DNA of 64,000 nt from JBBSBL01 sp963735885 (GTDB lineage Bacteria > Actinomycetota > Thermoleophilia > Solirubrobacterales > Solirubrobacteraceae): NCBI GenBank assembly GCA_963735885.1, contig CAVTMP010000007.1:744001-808000 (forward strand), written 5' to 3'. Below, in pieces: positions 50,235 through 58,803 of this stretch (positions within the stretch are counted from its first letter, which is position 1; each line of letters starts with the position of its first letter). Below the pieces are notes generated by a model. That model was not told the DNA's origin, ran no database searches, and saw nothing but the letters and a program-made list of their open reading frames with translations. Both the position numbers and the translations under genes were made by a program.

Positions 50235-52022
50235 ATGTCCGTCTCCGCCCCCGACCTCCACACCGCCCTGCTGACCCACTTCGGCTTCGACGAGTTCCGC
50301 CCCGGCCAGGAGGAGGCGGTGCGCGCGGCGCTCGCGGGACGCGACGTCCTCGCGGTCATGCCCACGGGCGCCGGCAAGTCGCTCTGCTACCAGCTCCCGG
50401 CGCTCATGCGCGAGGACCTGACGCTCGTCGTCTCGCCGCTCGTCTCGCTGATGCAGGACCAGGTCGAGGCGCTCGAGCGCGTCGCGCCCGGCCGCGTGGC
50501 GCTCGTCAACGCCCAGCAGGACGCCGCCGCGAACCGCACCGCGATCGAGGCGGCCCGCGACGGCGGGCTGCGCCTGCTCTACGTCGCTCCCGAGCGCTTC
50601 GCCTCCCCCGGGTTCGCCGCGGCGCTGCGCGACGTCCCGCTCGGGCTCTTCGTCGTCGACGAGGCGCACTGCGTCTCCCAGTGGGGCCACGACTTCCGGC
50701 CCGACTACTTCCGCCTCGCCGACGCGGCGCGCTGGCTCGACGCCCGGGCGATCGTCGCGCTCACCGCCACCGCCACGCCGCGGGTCGCGACCGACATCGT
50801 GCGGCGCCTGGGCCTGCGTGAGCCCGCGCACGTCGCCACGGGCTTCGACCGCCCGAACCTCTCCTTCGCCGTCGTCCGCTGCCGGTCGAAGGTCGACAAG
50901 CACCGCCGCATCGCCGCGGCGCTGGCCGACCCGGCCGCTCGCCCGGCGATCGTCTACGCGGGCACGCGGGCCGGAACCGACACGCTCGCCGCGGCGCTCC
51001 GCGAGGAGCTGGGCGTGGCGGTCGTCGCGTACCACGCCGGCCTGGCGCGCGAGGAGCGCGCGGGAGTCCAGCGGCGCTTCATGGCCGGGGAGGCGGAGGT
51101 CGTCGTGGCGACCAACGCCTTCGGCATGGGCGTGGACAAGGCCGACGTGCGGACGGTCTGCCACGAGACCGTGCCCGCCTCGCTCGAGGCCTTCTACCAG
51201 GAGGCCGGCCGCGCCGGCCGGGACGGGGAGCCCGCGCGCTGCCTGCTCTTCGCCGAGGGTCGCGACAAGGGCCTGCACGTCTTCTTCATCCAGCGCGCGA
51301 TCGCCGACGAGGCGGCGATCCGCGGCGTCGCGGGGCGCCTCTCCGCGGCGACGGGCGAGGACGGCCGCTACGACCTCGACCTTCGGAGCCTGTCCGGCGC
51401 CGCGGGCGGCGAGGTGGACCGTGCCCGGGCCGTGGTCGGCCATCTCGTCGAGGCCGGCGTGCTGCGTCCCTCGCCCGCGCCGGCCGACCGCGCCGCCGGC
51501 GCCCTGACGGCGGCGATGGACCGCGGCGCGCTGGCTCGCTGCCGCGCCGCGGCGAAGGAGGCGGAGTCGATCCGCTGGCGCCAGTACCGGGCGATCTGGG
51601 CCTTCGTCGAGGGCGATCGCTGCCGCCGGGAGGCGATCCTGCGCCACTTCGGCGACCGCTCCACGCCGTCTCCGCAGGCCGGCGTGCCGTGCTGCGACGT
51701 CTGCGATCCCGCCCTGGTGCCGGCGCCGGCCGCGCGCCGCGGGCACGGCGGCGCGGCGAGCGCCGCGCCCGAGAGCCTCGACGCGGCGATCGTCGAGGTG
51801 GTCGGCGCCGCGAGCCCCGCCGTCGGCCGCACGCGCGCCGTCGAGATCCTGCGCGGCGGCCGCTCCAAGGCGCTGCTGCGCCACGCCTACGACGGCCTGC
51901 CGGCCTACGGCGCGTTCGCGCACCTCTCCGGCGACGAGGTCCTGCGCCGCGTCGACGCGCTGCTCGCCGCCGGGTCGCTGCGCTCGAGCGGCGGGCGCTA
52001 CCCGACGCTCGCCACGGCGTGA
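50235..52022 (+). CDS. recQ: ATP-dependent DNA helicase RecQ
   Basis: The 595-residue 3'-5' helicase has FRPGQEEAVRAALAGRDVLA (motif 0), MPTGAGKSLCYQLPAL (Walker A), FVVDEAHCVSQWGHDFRPDY (DEAH box), ALTATATPRV and YQEAGRAGRDGEPARCLLF (motif VI). The zinc-binding cysteines follow (CRREAILRHFGD and CCDVCDP), then an HRDC-like C-terminal region of about 90 residues. Located between purF and purN with no functional link that I can see. Confidence 0.93.
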   Translation: MSVSAPDLHTALLTHFGFDEFRPGQEEAVRAALAGRDVLAVMPTGAGKSLCYQLPALMREDLTLVVSPLVSLMQDQVEALERVAPGRVALVNAQQDAAANRTAIEAARDGGLRLLYVAPERFASPGFAAALRDVPLGLFVVDEAHCVSQWGHDFRPDYFRLADAARWLDARAIVALTATATPRVATDIVRRLGLREPAHVATGFDRPNLSFAVVRCRSKVDKHRRIAAALADPAARPAIVYAGTRAGTDTLAAALREELGVAVVAYHAGLAREERAGVQRRFMAGEAEVVVATNAFGMGVDKADVRTVCHETVPASLEAFYQEAGRAGRDGEPARCLLFAEGRDKGLHVFFIQRAIADEAAIRGVAGRLSAATGEDGRYDLDLRSLSGAAGGEVDRARAVVGHLVEAGVLRPSPAPADRAAGALTAAMDRGALARCRAAAKEAESIRWRQYRAIWAFVEGDRCRREAILRHFGDRSTPSPQAGVPCCDVCDPALVPAPAARRGHGGAASAAPESLDAAIVEVVGAASPAVGRTRAVEILRGGRSKALLRHAYDGLPAYGAFAHLSGDEVLRRVDALLAAGSLRSSGGRYPTLATA

Positions 52023-52056
52023 GCGGCGGCTCGGCCTTCCGCGTCGGGAGCAGCCC

Positions 52057-52692
52057 GTGAGCGAACCGCGCCGCTTCCGCGTCGGGGTCCTCGTCTCGGG
52101 CGAGGGCACGAACCTCCAGGCGCTGCTCGACGGCGTCCACGGACGCGAGGGCGTCGAGATCACGGGTGTGATCGCGAGCGCCGAGGGGATCCCGGCGCTG
52201 CAGCGCGCCGCGGGCGCCGGCGTCGAGGCGGCGGTGTTCGCGCTGGAGGAGTACCCGGACCGCGCCGGCCGGGATGCCGCGGTCGGCGACTGGCTCGCCG
52301 CGCGCGGCATCGACCTCGTCGTGCTCGCCGGATGGATGCAGCTCCTCACGCCGGCCCTCCTCCGCCGCTTCCCGGGTCGCGTGATCAACGTCCACCCGGC
52401 CCTGCTGCCGGCCTTCGCGGGACTGAACGCGGTCGAGCAGGCGCTCGACTACGGGGTGAAGGTCTTCGGGGTCACCGTGCACTTCGTCGACGACGGGATC
52501 GACACCGGCCCGATCATCCTCCAGCGCGCGATCGACCTCCCCGACGCGGTCGACCCCGCGGCCGTGCGCGGGGCCCTGCGGCCGCTCGAGCACGCGCTGC
52601 TGCCGGAGTCGGTGCGCCTCCTCGCCCGCGGCTCGGTGAGCCTCGACCCCGAGCACCCCCGCCGCGTGCGCGTGGCGCGCACCTCCGACTAG
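52057..52692 (+). CDS. purN: Phosphoribosylglycinamide formyltransferase
   Basis: The 211-residue folate-dependent enzyme has VGVLVSGEGTNLQALLDG, LVVLAGWMQLLTPALL, the catalytic NVHPALLPAF (Asn, His) and FVDDGIDTGPIILQ (Asp). The GTG start follows GGGAGC by 7 bp. Its TAG stop lies within the -10 box of purH. Confidence 0.93.
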   Translation: MSEPRRFRVGVLVSGEGTNLQALLDGVHGREGVEITGVIASAEGIPALQRAAGAGVEAAVFALEEYPDRAGRDAAVGDWLAARGIDLVVLAGWMQLLTPALLRRFPGRVINVHPALLPAFAGLNAVEQALDYGVKVFGVTVHFVDDGIDTGPIILQRAIDLPDAVDPAAVRGALRPLEHALLPESVRLLARGSVSLDPEHPRRVRVARTSD

Positions 52693-52695
52693 ACT
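52690..52695 (+). promoter_or_regulatory. Putative -10 box (TAGACT) overlapping the purN stop
   Basis: The purN TAG is part of TAGACT, which lies 10 bases before the purH ATG. purH can thus be transcribed separately as a leaderless message. Confidence 0.45.
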
Positions 52696-52705
52696 CGCCC
52701 GACCG

Positions 52706-54326
52706 ATGGACGAGGCCACGACCGCGAGCGAGCCGCCGCTCACCGCCGAGGGCGGCGGGCCGGAGCTGACGCCGCCCGGCGAGGTTCGCCTCGGGCGCGC
52801 GCTCCTCTCGGTCTCCGACAAGACCGGCATCGCCGAGTTCGCCCGGGGCCTCGCGGAGCTCGGCATCGAGATCGTCTCCACCGGCGGCACGGCCGCGGCG
52901 CTCGAGGACGCCGGGATCGAGGTCCGCTCGATCGCCGACCTCACGGGCTTCCCGGAGATCCTCGACGGGCGGGTCAAGACCCTGCACCCGAAGCTCTACG
53001 CGGCCCTGCTCGCCCGCCGTGACGACCCCGCGCACGTCCGGGCCGCCGAGGAGCAGGGCGTGGAGTGGGTCGACCTCGTGTGCGTGAACCTCTACCCGTT
53101 CGAGGCGACCGCCTCGCGCCGCGGGGTGGCGGAGCGCGAGGTCGTCGAGGACATCGACATCGGCGGGCCGACGATGATCCGCGCGGCGGCGAAGAACCGC
53201 GACTTCGCCGCGCCGGTCGTCAGTCCGGCGAGCTACGACGCGGTCCTCGCCGAGCTGCGCGAGTCCAGCGGCCGCCTGTCCGCGGCGACCCGCCGCAACC
53301 TCGCCGCCGAGGCCTTCGCCTACACCGCGCGCTACGACACCGCGATCAGCCGGTGGTTCGCCGAGCAGGAGGGCGACTTCCCGCCGCTCCTGCTCCGCGC
53401 CTACGAGAAGGTGGTCGACCTCCCCTACGGCGAGAACCCCCATCAGCGCGCCGCGTACTACGCGCAGGTCGGAACCCGGGTCCACGTGCTCTCCCAGGTC
53501 CGCCAGCTCGGCGGCAAGCCCCTGTCGTTCAACAACCTGCTCGACCTCAGCTCCGCCCGCTCGCTCTGCGGCGAGTTCCAGCTCCCCGCCTGCGCGATCG
53601 TCAAGCACAACAACCCGTGCGGCTGCGCCGTCGCCGACGACGCCGGCGACGCCTACGCGCGCGCGTACGCCTGCGACCCGATGAGCGCCTTCGGCGGCGT
53701 CATCGCCCTCAACCGGCCCGTCGATCGCGCCCTCGCGGAGGCGATCACCGGCCAGTTCGTCGAGGTGCTGTTCGCGCCCGGCTACGACGACGACGGCGCT
53801 CGACGTGCTCGCCGCGAAGCCGAACCTCCGCATCCTCGCCGACGAGGAGCGCCGCGGCCTGAGCCTCGTCGAGCAGGAGCTCAAGCCGGTGGTCGGCGGC
53901 GTGCTGGTCCAGGATCGCGACCAGGGGCTCGAGGACCGCAGCGAGATGCAGGTCGTCACCGAGCGGCGCCCGACCGAGGCGGAGTGGGGCGATCTGCTCT
54001 TCGCCTGGAAGGTCTGCAAGCACGTGCGCTCCAACGCGATCGTGCTCGCGCGCGAGGGGGCGACGCTGGGGATCGGCGCCGGGCAGATGAGCCGCGTGGA
54101 CTCGGTCCGCCTCGCGGTCGAGAAGGCGCAGGCGCCGCTCGCGGGGTCGGTGCTCGCCTCCGACGCGTTCTTCCCGTTCTCCGACGGCCCGCAGCTCGCG
54201 ATCGAGGCCGGCGCGCGGGCGATCATCCAGCCCGGCGGCTCGAAGCGCGACGACGAGGTGGTGGCCGCCGCCGACGCCGCCGGGATCGCCATGGTCTTCA
54301 CCGCCCGCCGCCACTTCCGCCATTGA
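52706..54326 (+). CDS. purH: Bifunctional AICAR transformylase/IMP cyclohydrolase (one frame break near 53.80 kb)
   Basis: Last two steps to IMP. The MGS-like cyclohydrolase domain (about 20-220) shows ALLSVSDKTGIAEFARGLAE, STGGTAAALEDAG and VKTLHPKLYAALLAR. The transformylase domain has YGENPHQRAAYYAQVG, KHNNPCGCAVADD and, after the break, FAWKVCKHVRSNAIVLARE and IGAGQMSRVDSVRLA. One extra G at about 53,793-53,798 separates GYDDD from ALDVLAAKPNLRI; length 3n+1 agrees. The stop overlaps a TTG that opens the next frame. Confidence 0.94.
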
Positions 54327-54327
54327 G

Positions 54328-54429
54328 CGCGGCCGACCGGCACGGGTCCGGCGTGCCGTGGGAGGCCCGGCCGGTGACCGCGGCCGACCGGTACGGGTCC
54401 GGCGTGCCGTGGGAGGCGGCCTACGGGTA
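54328..54429. repeat. 51-bp tandem duplication at the start of ridA
   Basis: CGCGGCCGACCGG begins at 54,328 and again at 54,379. The two 51-bp copies differ at only a few positions over the first 40 bases and are in frame (SAADRHGSGVPWEARPV then TAADRYGSGVPWEAAYG). Each copy brings a possible start codon (TTG 54323 and GTG 54374). Confidence 0.8.
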
Positions 54430-54772
54430 CAGCCGCGCCGTCCGCGTCGGCGACCGGGTGCTCGTCGCCGGGACGACCGCCGCCGGCCCGGACGGCGAGG
54501 TGGCCGGCCTCGGCGACGTCGGCGCGCAGGCTCGCGCCGCGCTCGCGGGGATCGGCGCGGCGCTCGAGGGCGCCGGTGCCTCGCTCGCCGACGTCGTGCG
54601 CACCCGGATCTACGTCACCGACGCCGGCCACGCCGACGCGGTCGGCCGTGCGCACGGGGAGGCGTTCGGCGCCGCACCGCCGGCGGCGACGCTCGTCGTC
54701 GTCGCCGCGCTCCTCGACCCGCGCCTGCTCGTGGAGATCGAGGTGGAGGCGGTGGGAGGGGCCGGGGGGTAG
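54374..54772 (+). CDS. ridA: RidA family protein (reactive intermediate deaminase)
   Basis: The 132-residue protein has the YjgF/RidA pattern: WEAAYGYSRAVRVGDRVLVA, AGTTAAGPDGEVAGLGD, GASLADVVRTRIYVTDA (with the conserved Arg) and AALLDPRLLVEIEVEAVGG (with the Glu). RidA hydrolyses reactive imines from PLP enzymes. The GTG at 54374 is favoured; the TTG at 54323 would add 17 duplicated residues and would couple it to purH by overlap. Confidence 0.88.
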   Translation: MTAADRYGSGVPWEAAYGYSRAVRVGDRVLVAGTTAAGPDGEVAGLGDVGAQARAALAGIGAALEGAGASLADVVRTRIYVTDAGHADAVGRAHGEAFGAAPPAATLVVVAALLDPRLLVEIEVEAVGGAGG

Positions 54773-54817
54773 CGTGGGCGTGGGTGCCGGGAGCGCCCGC
54801 CCGAAGCGCCCCATGCG

Positions 54818-54891
54818 CCTCGGTCCGGACCGGCGGCCGCTGCCGCGCCCCGCACCGGCGCGGCATGGTGGCCGCCGGTCCGGACCCGAGG
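54818..54891. repeat. Large two-level inverted repeat (about 74 bp)
   Basis: Outer arms GGTCCGGACCGGCGGCC (54822-54838) and its exact complement (54870-54886) pair over 17 bp and can be extended by CCTC/CGAGG with one bulge. An inner 9-bp stem (TGCCGCGCC, 54841-54849 with 54857-54865) closes a 7-base loop. It lies in the 207-bp gap between ridA and the AbiEi-like gene. No T-run follows on either strand. Confidence 0.8.
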
Positions 54892-54979
54892 GCGCCCTGC
54901 ACGCTCGTGTCACCGACGCTCCGCACTGTTGTCGCGATTGAGAGCTCCGGCGGCAGGAAACGCCCGCCAGGATGGGCGC

Positions 54980-55936
54980 GTGGAGAATGCGACTGCAATC
55001 AGCGTCGCTAGGCGGGGAGGATCGCAGCCGCGTCCGCTCCACGCACGCGTCGCGACGCTGGCCACCGGCCAGGGCGGCGTCGTGACGCGTGGTCAGCTCA
55101 TCGAGCTCGGTCACTCCTCGAGCGCGGTGGACCGCGCGATCGGCTCAGGGCGGCTGACCGCGCTGCATCCCGGCGTCTTCGCAGTCGGGCACCGCGCCAT
55201 CGGACCGGTCGGGTGGCGCCATGCCGCCATCCTGGCCTGCGGAGCTGGCGCGGTCCTCAGCCACGGCTCGGCGGCGGAGGTCTGGGATCTCCGCGCCACC
55301 TCGCAGCAACGCCACGACGTCACGGTTCCCCGGACGCTGCGGCCCCGCGACCGCATCCGGCCCCACCGCGCGCGGCTCGCGCCCGACGAGCACACGACCC
55401 TCGAGGGCCTCCCGATCACCACCGTCGCGCGCACCCTGCTCGACCTCGCCGCCACGCTCGACCGCCACGGTCTCGAACGCGCCGTGGAACGCGCGGAGAT
55501 CACTCGCCGCCTCGACCGGCGTGCCCTCGCGACACTGCTCGATCGCTACCCGCGGCGGGCCGGTAGCCCCGCCCTGCGGGCGCTTCTCGCCGCCGGCCCC
55601 CTCGATGCCCGACTCACACGGAGCCAGCGCGAAGAAGCCTTCCTCGCCTTCCTCGACGAGCACCAGCTCCCCCGCCCCCAGACCAACCTCTGGATGGCAC
55701 TCGACGACGGCGAAGGCCCCGGCGTCGAGATCGACGCCGCCTGGCCCGCCGCTCGCCTGGCCGCCGAGCTCGACCCGCGCGCCACGCACGACACGGCTGC
55801 GGCCTTCGAGCGCGACCGCCGCAAGGACCAGCGCCTGCTGCTCGCCGGCTGGCGCGTCGTCCGCATCACTCCGCGGCGCCTGCGCGAGGAGCCCGACCGC
55901 GTCGCCGACCTCCTGCGGCGTCTGCTGGTCGCCTGA
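54980..55936 (+). CDS. AbiEi-type winged-helix plus DUF559-like protein
   Basis: The 318-residue product starts with a winged-helix domain of the AbiEi antitoxin type (ATLATGQGGVVTRGQLIELG, LTALHPGVFAVGHRAIG). The C-terminal 100 residues resemble the DUF559/Vsr-like fold: RSQREEAFLAFLDE, EIDAAWPAARLAAELD and FERDRRKDQRLLLAGWRVVR. The metal-binding acidic residues appear, but a nuclease lysine is not certain. Such two-domain proteins occur in many copies in this bacterial group. No partner toxin (AbiEii) is next to it. GTG start is provisional. Confidence 0.78.
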   Translation: MENATAISVARRGGSQPRPLHARVATLATGQGGVVTRGQLIELGHSSSAVDRAIGSGRLTALHPGVFAVGHRAIGPVGWRHAAILACGAGAVLSHGSAAEVWDLRATSQQRHDVTVPRTLRPRDRIRPHRARLAPDEHTTLEGLPITTVARTLLDLAATLDRHGLERAVERAEITRRLDRRALATLLDRYPRRAGSPALRALLAAGPLDARLTRSQREEAFLAFLDEHQLPRPQTNLWMALDDGEGPGVEIDAAWPAARLAAELDPRATHDTAAAFERDRRKDQRLLLAGWRVVRITPRRLREEPDRVADLLRRLLVA

Positions 55937-55995
55937 TGCCGCGGGACCGGCGAAGCCCTGGCTGAACCAGACGCCGACCGCCGGTGTCAGGCCAG

Positions 55996-58803
55996 CTAAC
56001 CCACCGCGCCCGCCGAAGCGCTCAGCGCCCCGCGGGACCCCGAGAGCTGGGTCACCGGAACGGACTGGAGGCCCTGGGAGCGCAGCGCGGCGCGCAGCTC
56101 GTCGAGCACGATCGTGCGGCCGATGGCGTCCGGCACCTGGAGCTCGATGACCTCGCCGGGCTCCAGCGCGCCGATCGTCCCACCGGGAGCGAGTGTGATG
56201 CGCCCGCGCACGGCGCGTCCGCCGGCCGAGCGGGCGAGCAGGGACTGGCCCGCGGTGAACCCGCGCTCGGGCGGGAGGTAGACGAAGCGGCCCTGGAGGC
56301 CGAGCGATCGGGCCGTACGCCGCAGCCGGCTCTTCGTCGCCATCCACCGCACGAGCGCGCCGCCCTTCGCGAGGCTCGGCACGGCGTCGTCGCCGGCGGC
56401 CTGCAGCTCGGCGAGGTCGCCCGCGGGCGGCGCGGTGGAGACGGCGAAGGACCCGTGCAGGTGGCGGTCGCGCATCGCGGCGGCCACGCGGTCCACGGTC
56501 GCTGCCGGCGCGTCGACCACCACGCCGACCTGCGGCGCGTCGGTCGAGAACCCGGTGGTGGGCGTCAGGTGGAGCGGCTTGGCCAGCACGGAGTAGCCGG
56601 CACCGGTCCCGAGGGCGGCGAACCCCAGGGCCACGACGCCGGCGCCGACCGCGACCGCGCGCTGCAGCGAGAGCCGCCACGGTGCCAGCGCCGCCGCGCG
56701 CCGCGGGGCGGTGGTCGCGAGCGCCGCCGTGGAGGGCCGGGCGGCGAAGCGCGGGTCGGGGTCGAGCGAGCCGGCGAACGCGCGGTCCAGGGCCGGGCCG
56801 AGCGCGGCGCGCGAGGTCGCGACCTGGGCGAGGTCGAAGCGCTCGAGCGCGCGGTTGTTCTCCTTCACGTGGCCGACCCCGAAGCCGTAGGAGATGACCG
56901 GCGTGCCGGCGATCAGCGACTCGAGCACGGTCAGGCCGGCGGTCGAGTGGACGAGGACGTCGGCGGCGGCGAGGTATTCCGCCATGCGGTGGGTGAAGCC
57001 GATCAGCCGCAGCCGCGGCTCGTCGGCGAACCGCGCGGCGAGGCGCTCGCGCACCGCGTCGTTGCGGCCGCACAGGCACAGGACGCTGGCGTCCTCGCTC
57101 CTCAGCGACTCGGCGATGGCGCCGTCGAGGTCGCCGATGCCCCAGCCGCCGCCGCTGACCAGGACGACGCGGCCCTCCGCCGGAAGCTCGAGCGCCGCGC
57201 GCGCCTCGGCCCGGCTCGGCGGGCGCAGGCAGCCGGTGGTGGTCGGCGGGCGCCCCCAGCGGACGCTGCCCGGGCCGGCGATGCCCTCGACCTCCTCGAT
57301 CGACTCCGGCTGCGTGACGACGTGCAGGTCGATGCCGGGGTGGGCCCAGAAGTGGAGGCCGGCGAGGTCGGTGATGCTCGAGACCGCGGTGACCTCGAGC
57401 TTGCCCCGGCGACGCAGCTCGCCGAGGACGGCGGTGCAGCCGGGGTAGGTCGAGATGACGAGATCCGGGTCGTGCGCGGCGACCAGGCGCTTCATCCGGC
57501 GGGAGCCGAGCAGCGCGAGCAGCTTGCGGGAGACCCACCGCGTCGGCCGGAAGCGCATGAAGAGCTGGTACTGCGCGTCGAACAGCCACGGCAGCCAGCG
57601 GAACATGACCACCGACCCGTCGCGCATGACCGAGGTCAGCAGGCCGCCCATGGCGACGAGGCCGTTGACGATCGAGACCTGCGTGCCCGGCTCCTCCTCC
57701 GCGAACTCGCGCGCGATCGCGCGTGCCGGCCCGTCGTGTCCCTCGCCGATGTCCGCCGAGAGGACGAGGACCTTGCGGGCGGCGGCCGGGTGGGGCTCGC
57801 CGTCCCCGCCGTCGCCCGCCGCCTCCGCGGTCCGGGCGCGCGTGCCGTCCCCCTCGCCGTTCGCGCCGCCGTGCCCGTTCGCGGCCGCGTCGCCGTTGCC
57901 GTCGGCCTGGTCGGTCTTCCAGGCCACGTAGCGCCGCACGCCCTCGGCGAACGGGGTCGCGGCGGTCCAGCCCAGCTCGTCGCGGGCGCGGACGCTGAGG
58001 ACCTCCTTGCCGCCGAAGTCGCCCGGCCGCGCGGGCGTGAACTCGATCCGCGTGTTCCCGACGAGCGACTGCACGTGCTCGGCGATCTCGCGGATCGTCA
58101 CCGTCTCGTCGCTGGCCAGGTTGTAGGTCCGGTTCGCGGCGGCGGGGACGAGCGAGCGCGCGACCCCCTCGGCGAGGTCCTCGACGTAGACGAAGCGCCG
58201 GAACTGGCTGCCGTCCCCGGCGAGCGTGAGCGACTCGCCGGCCAGCGCCTTGTTCACGAAGGCCGGGACGACCGCCGCCTCCCGCGCCCGGGGGCCGTAG
58301 GGGATGCCGAAGCGCAGGACCGTGCACGGCACGTCGTAGAGCTCCGCGTAGGCCTTGCAGTACAGCTCCCCGGCGAGCTTCGTGGACGTGTAGAGGTGGC
58401 TCGGCGTGGCGATCAGCGTGTCCTCGTCGACGACGTCCGGCTCGCAGTCGGAGTACACCCAGATCGTGCTCGCGTAGACCATGCGCTCGACCCCGGCGCG
58501 GCGCGCGGCCTCGAGCACGGCGATGGTCCCCCGCGCGTTGATCTCCTCGGCGAGGACGGGGGCCTCGAGCACATCGCTCACGTCGGCGACCGCGGCGAGG
58601 TGCACGACGGCGTCGCAGTCCTCCAGCGCCGTGGCCAGCGCCTCGACGTCGGTGATCTCGCCGAGGCGGTGCTCGACCTCGGCGGCGTCGTGCCACGGGG
58701 ATCGGCGCCGGTCGTAGACGACGGGCTCGTGGCCGTGTGCCGCGAGGCGGTCGACCACGTGGGAGCCGATGAAGCCGGCGCCGCCGGTGACCAGCACCCT
58801 CAC
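55996..58803 (-). CDS. Three-domain fusion: sugar epimerase/dehydratase, MGDG-synthase-type glycosyltransferase, degenerate NodB domain
   Basis: A single 935-residue frame. Residues 1-295: NAD(P) short-chain epimerase (VLVTGGAGFIGSHVVDRL, catalytic YTSTK at 138-142). Residues 296-343: Gly/Asn/Asp-rich linker. Residues 344-680: GT28/MGDG-synthase type (VLVLSADIGEGHDGPARAIA, then VHSTAGLTVLESLIAGTPVI). Residues 715-735: one membrane helix. Residues 757-925: a NodB-like polysaccharide-deacetylase fold that lacks the catalytic DD and HxxxH residues (VGVVVDAPAATVDRVAAAMR). It should make or transfer a sugar at the membrane, with the last domain as a binding module; this is inference. The GTG start overlaps the aminotransferase stop (GTGA). 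Confidence 0.85.
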   Translation of the reverse strand: MRVLVTGGAGFIGSHVVDRLAAHGHEPVVYDRRRSPWHDAAEVEHRLGEITDVEALATALEDCDAVVHLAAVADVSDVLEAPVLAEEINARGTIAVLEAARRAGVERMVYASTIWVYSDCEPDVVDEDTLIATPSHLYTSTKLAGELYCKAYAELYDVPCTVLRFGIPYGPRAREAAVVPAFVNKALAGESLTLAGDGSQFRRFVYVEDLAEGVARSLVPAAANRTYNLASDETVTIREIAEHVQSLVGNTRIEFTPARPGDFGGKEVLSVRARDELGWTAATPFAEGVRRYVAWKTDQADGNGDAAANGHGGANGEGDGTRARTAEAAGDGGDGEPHPAAARKVLVLSADIGEGHDGPARAIAREFAEEEPGTQVSIVNGLVAMGGLLTSVMRDGSVVMFRWLPWLFDAQYQLFMRFRPTRWVSRKLLALLGSRRMKRLVAAHDPDLVISTYPGCTAVLGELRRRGKLEVTAVSSITDLAGLHFWAHPGIDLHVVTQPESIEEVEGIAGPGSVRWGRPPTTTGCLRPPSRAEARAALELPAEGRVVLVSGGGWGIGDLDGAIAESLRSEDASVLCLCGRNDAVRERLAARFADEPRLRLIGFTHRMAEYLAAADVLVHSTAGLTVLESLIAGTPVISYGFGVGHVKENNRALERFDLAQVATSRAALGPALDRAFAGSLDPDPRFAARPSTAALATTAPRRAAALAPWRLSLQRAVAVGAGVVALGFAALGTGAGYSVLAKPLHLTPTTGFSTDAPQVGVVVDAPAATVDRVAAAMRDRHLHGSFAVSTAPPAGDLAELQAAGDDAVPSLAKGGALVRWMATKSRLRRTARSLGLQGRFVYLPPERGFTAGQSLLARSAGGRAVRGRITLAPGGTIGALEPGEVIELQVPDAIGRTIVLDELRAALRSQGLQSVPVTQLSGSRGALSASAGAVG

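Noticed and set aside
54980..55936. A type IV toxin-antitoxin or phage-defence system
   Set aside because: Only the AbiEi-like/DUF559-like protein is present; the neighbouring genes are metabolic or glycan genes and no toxin partner is seen.
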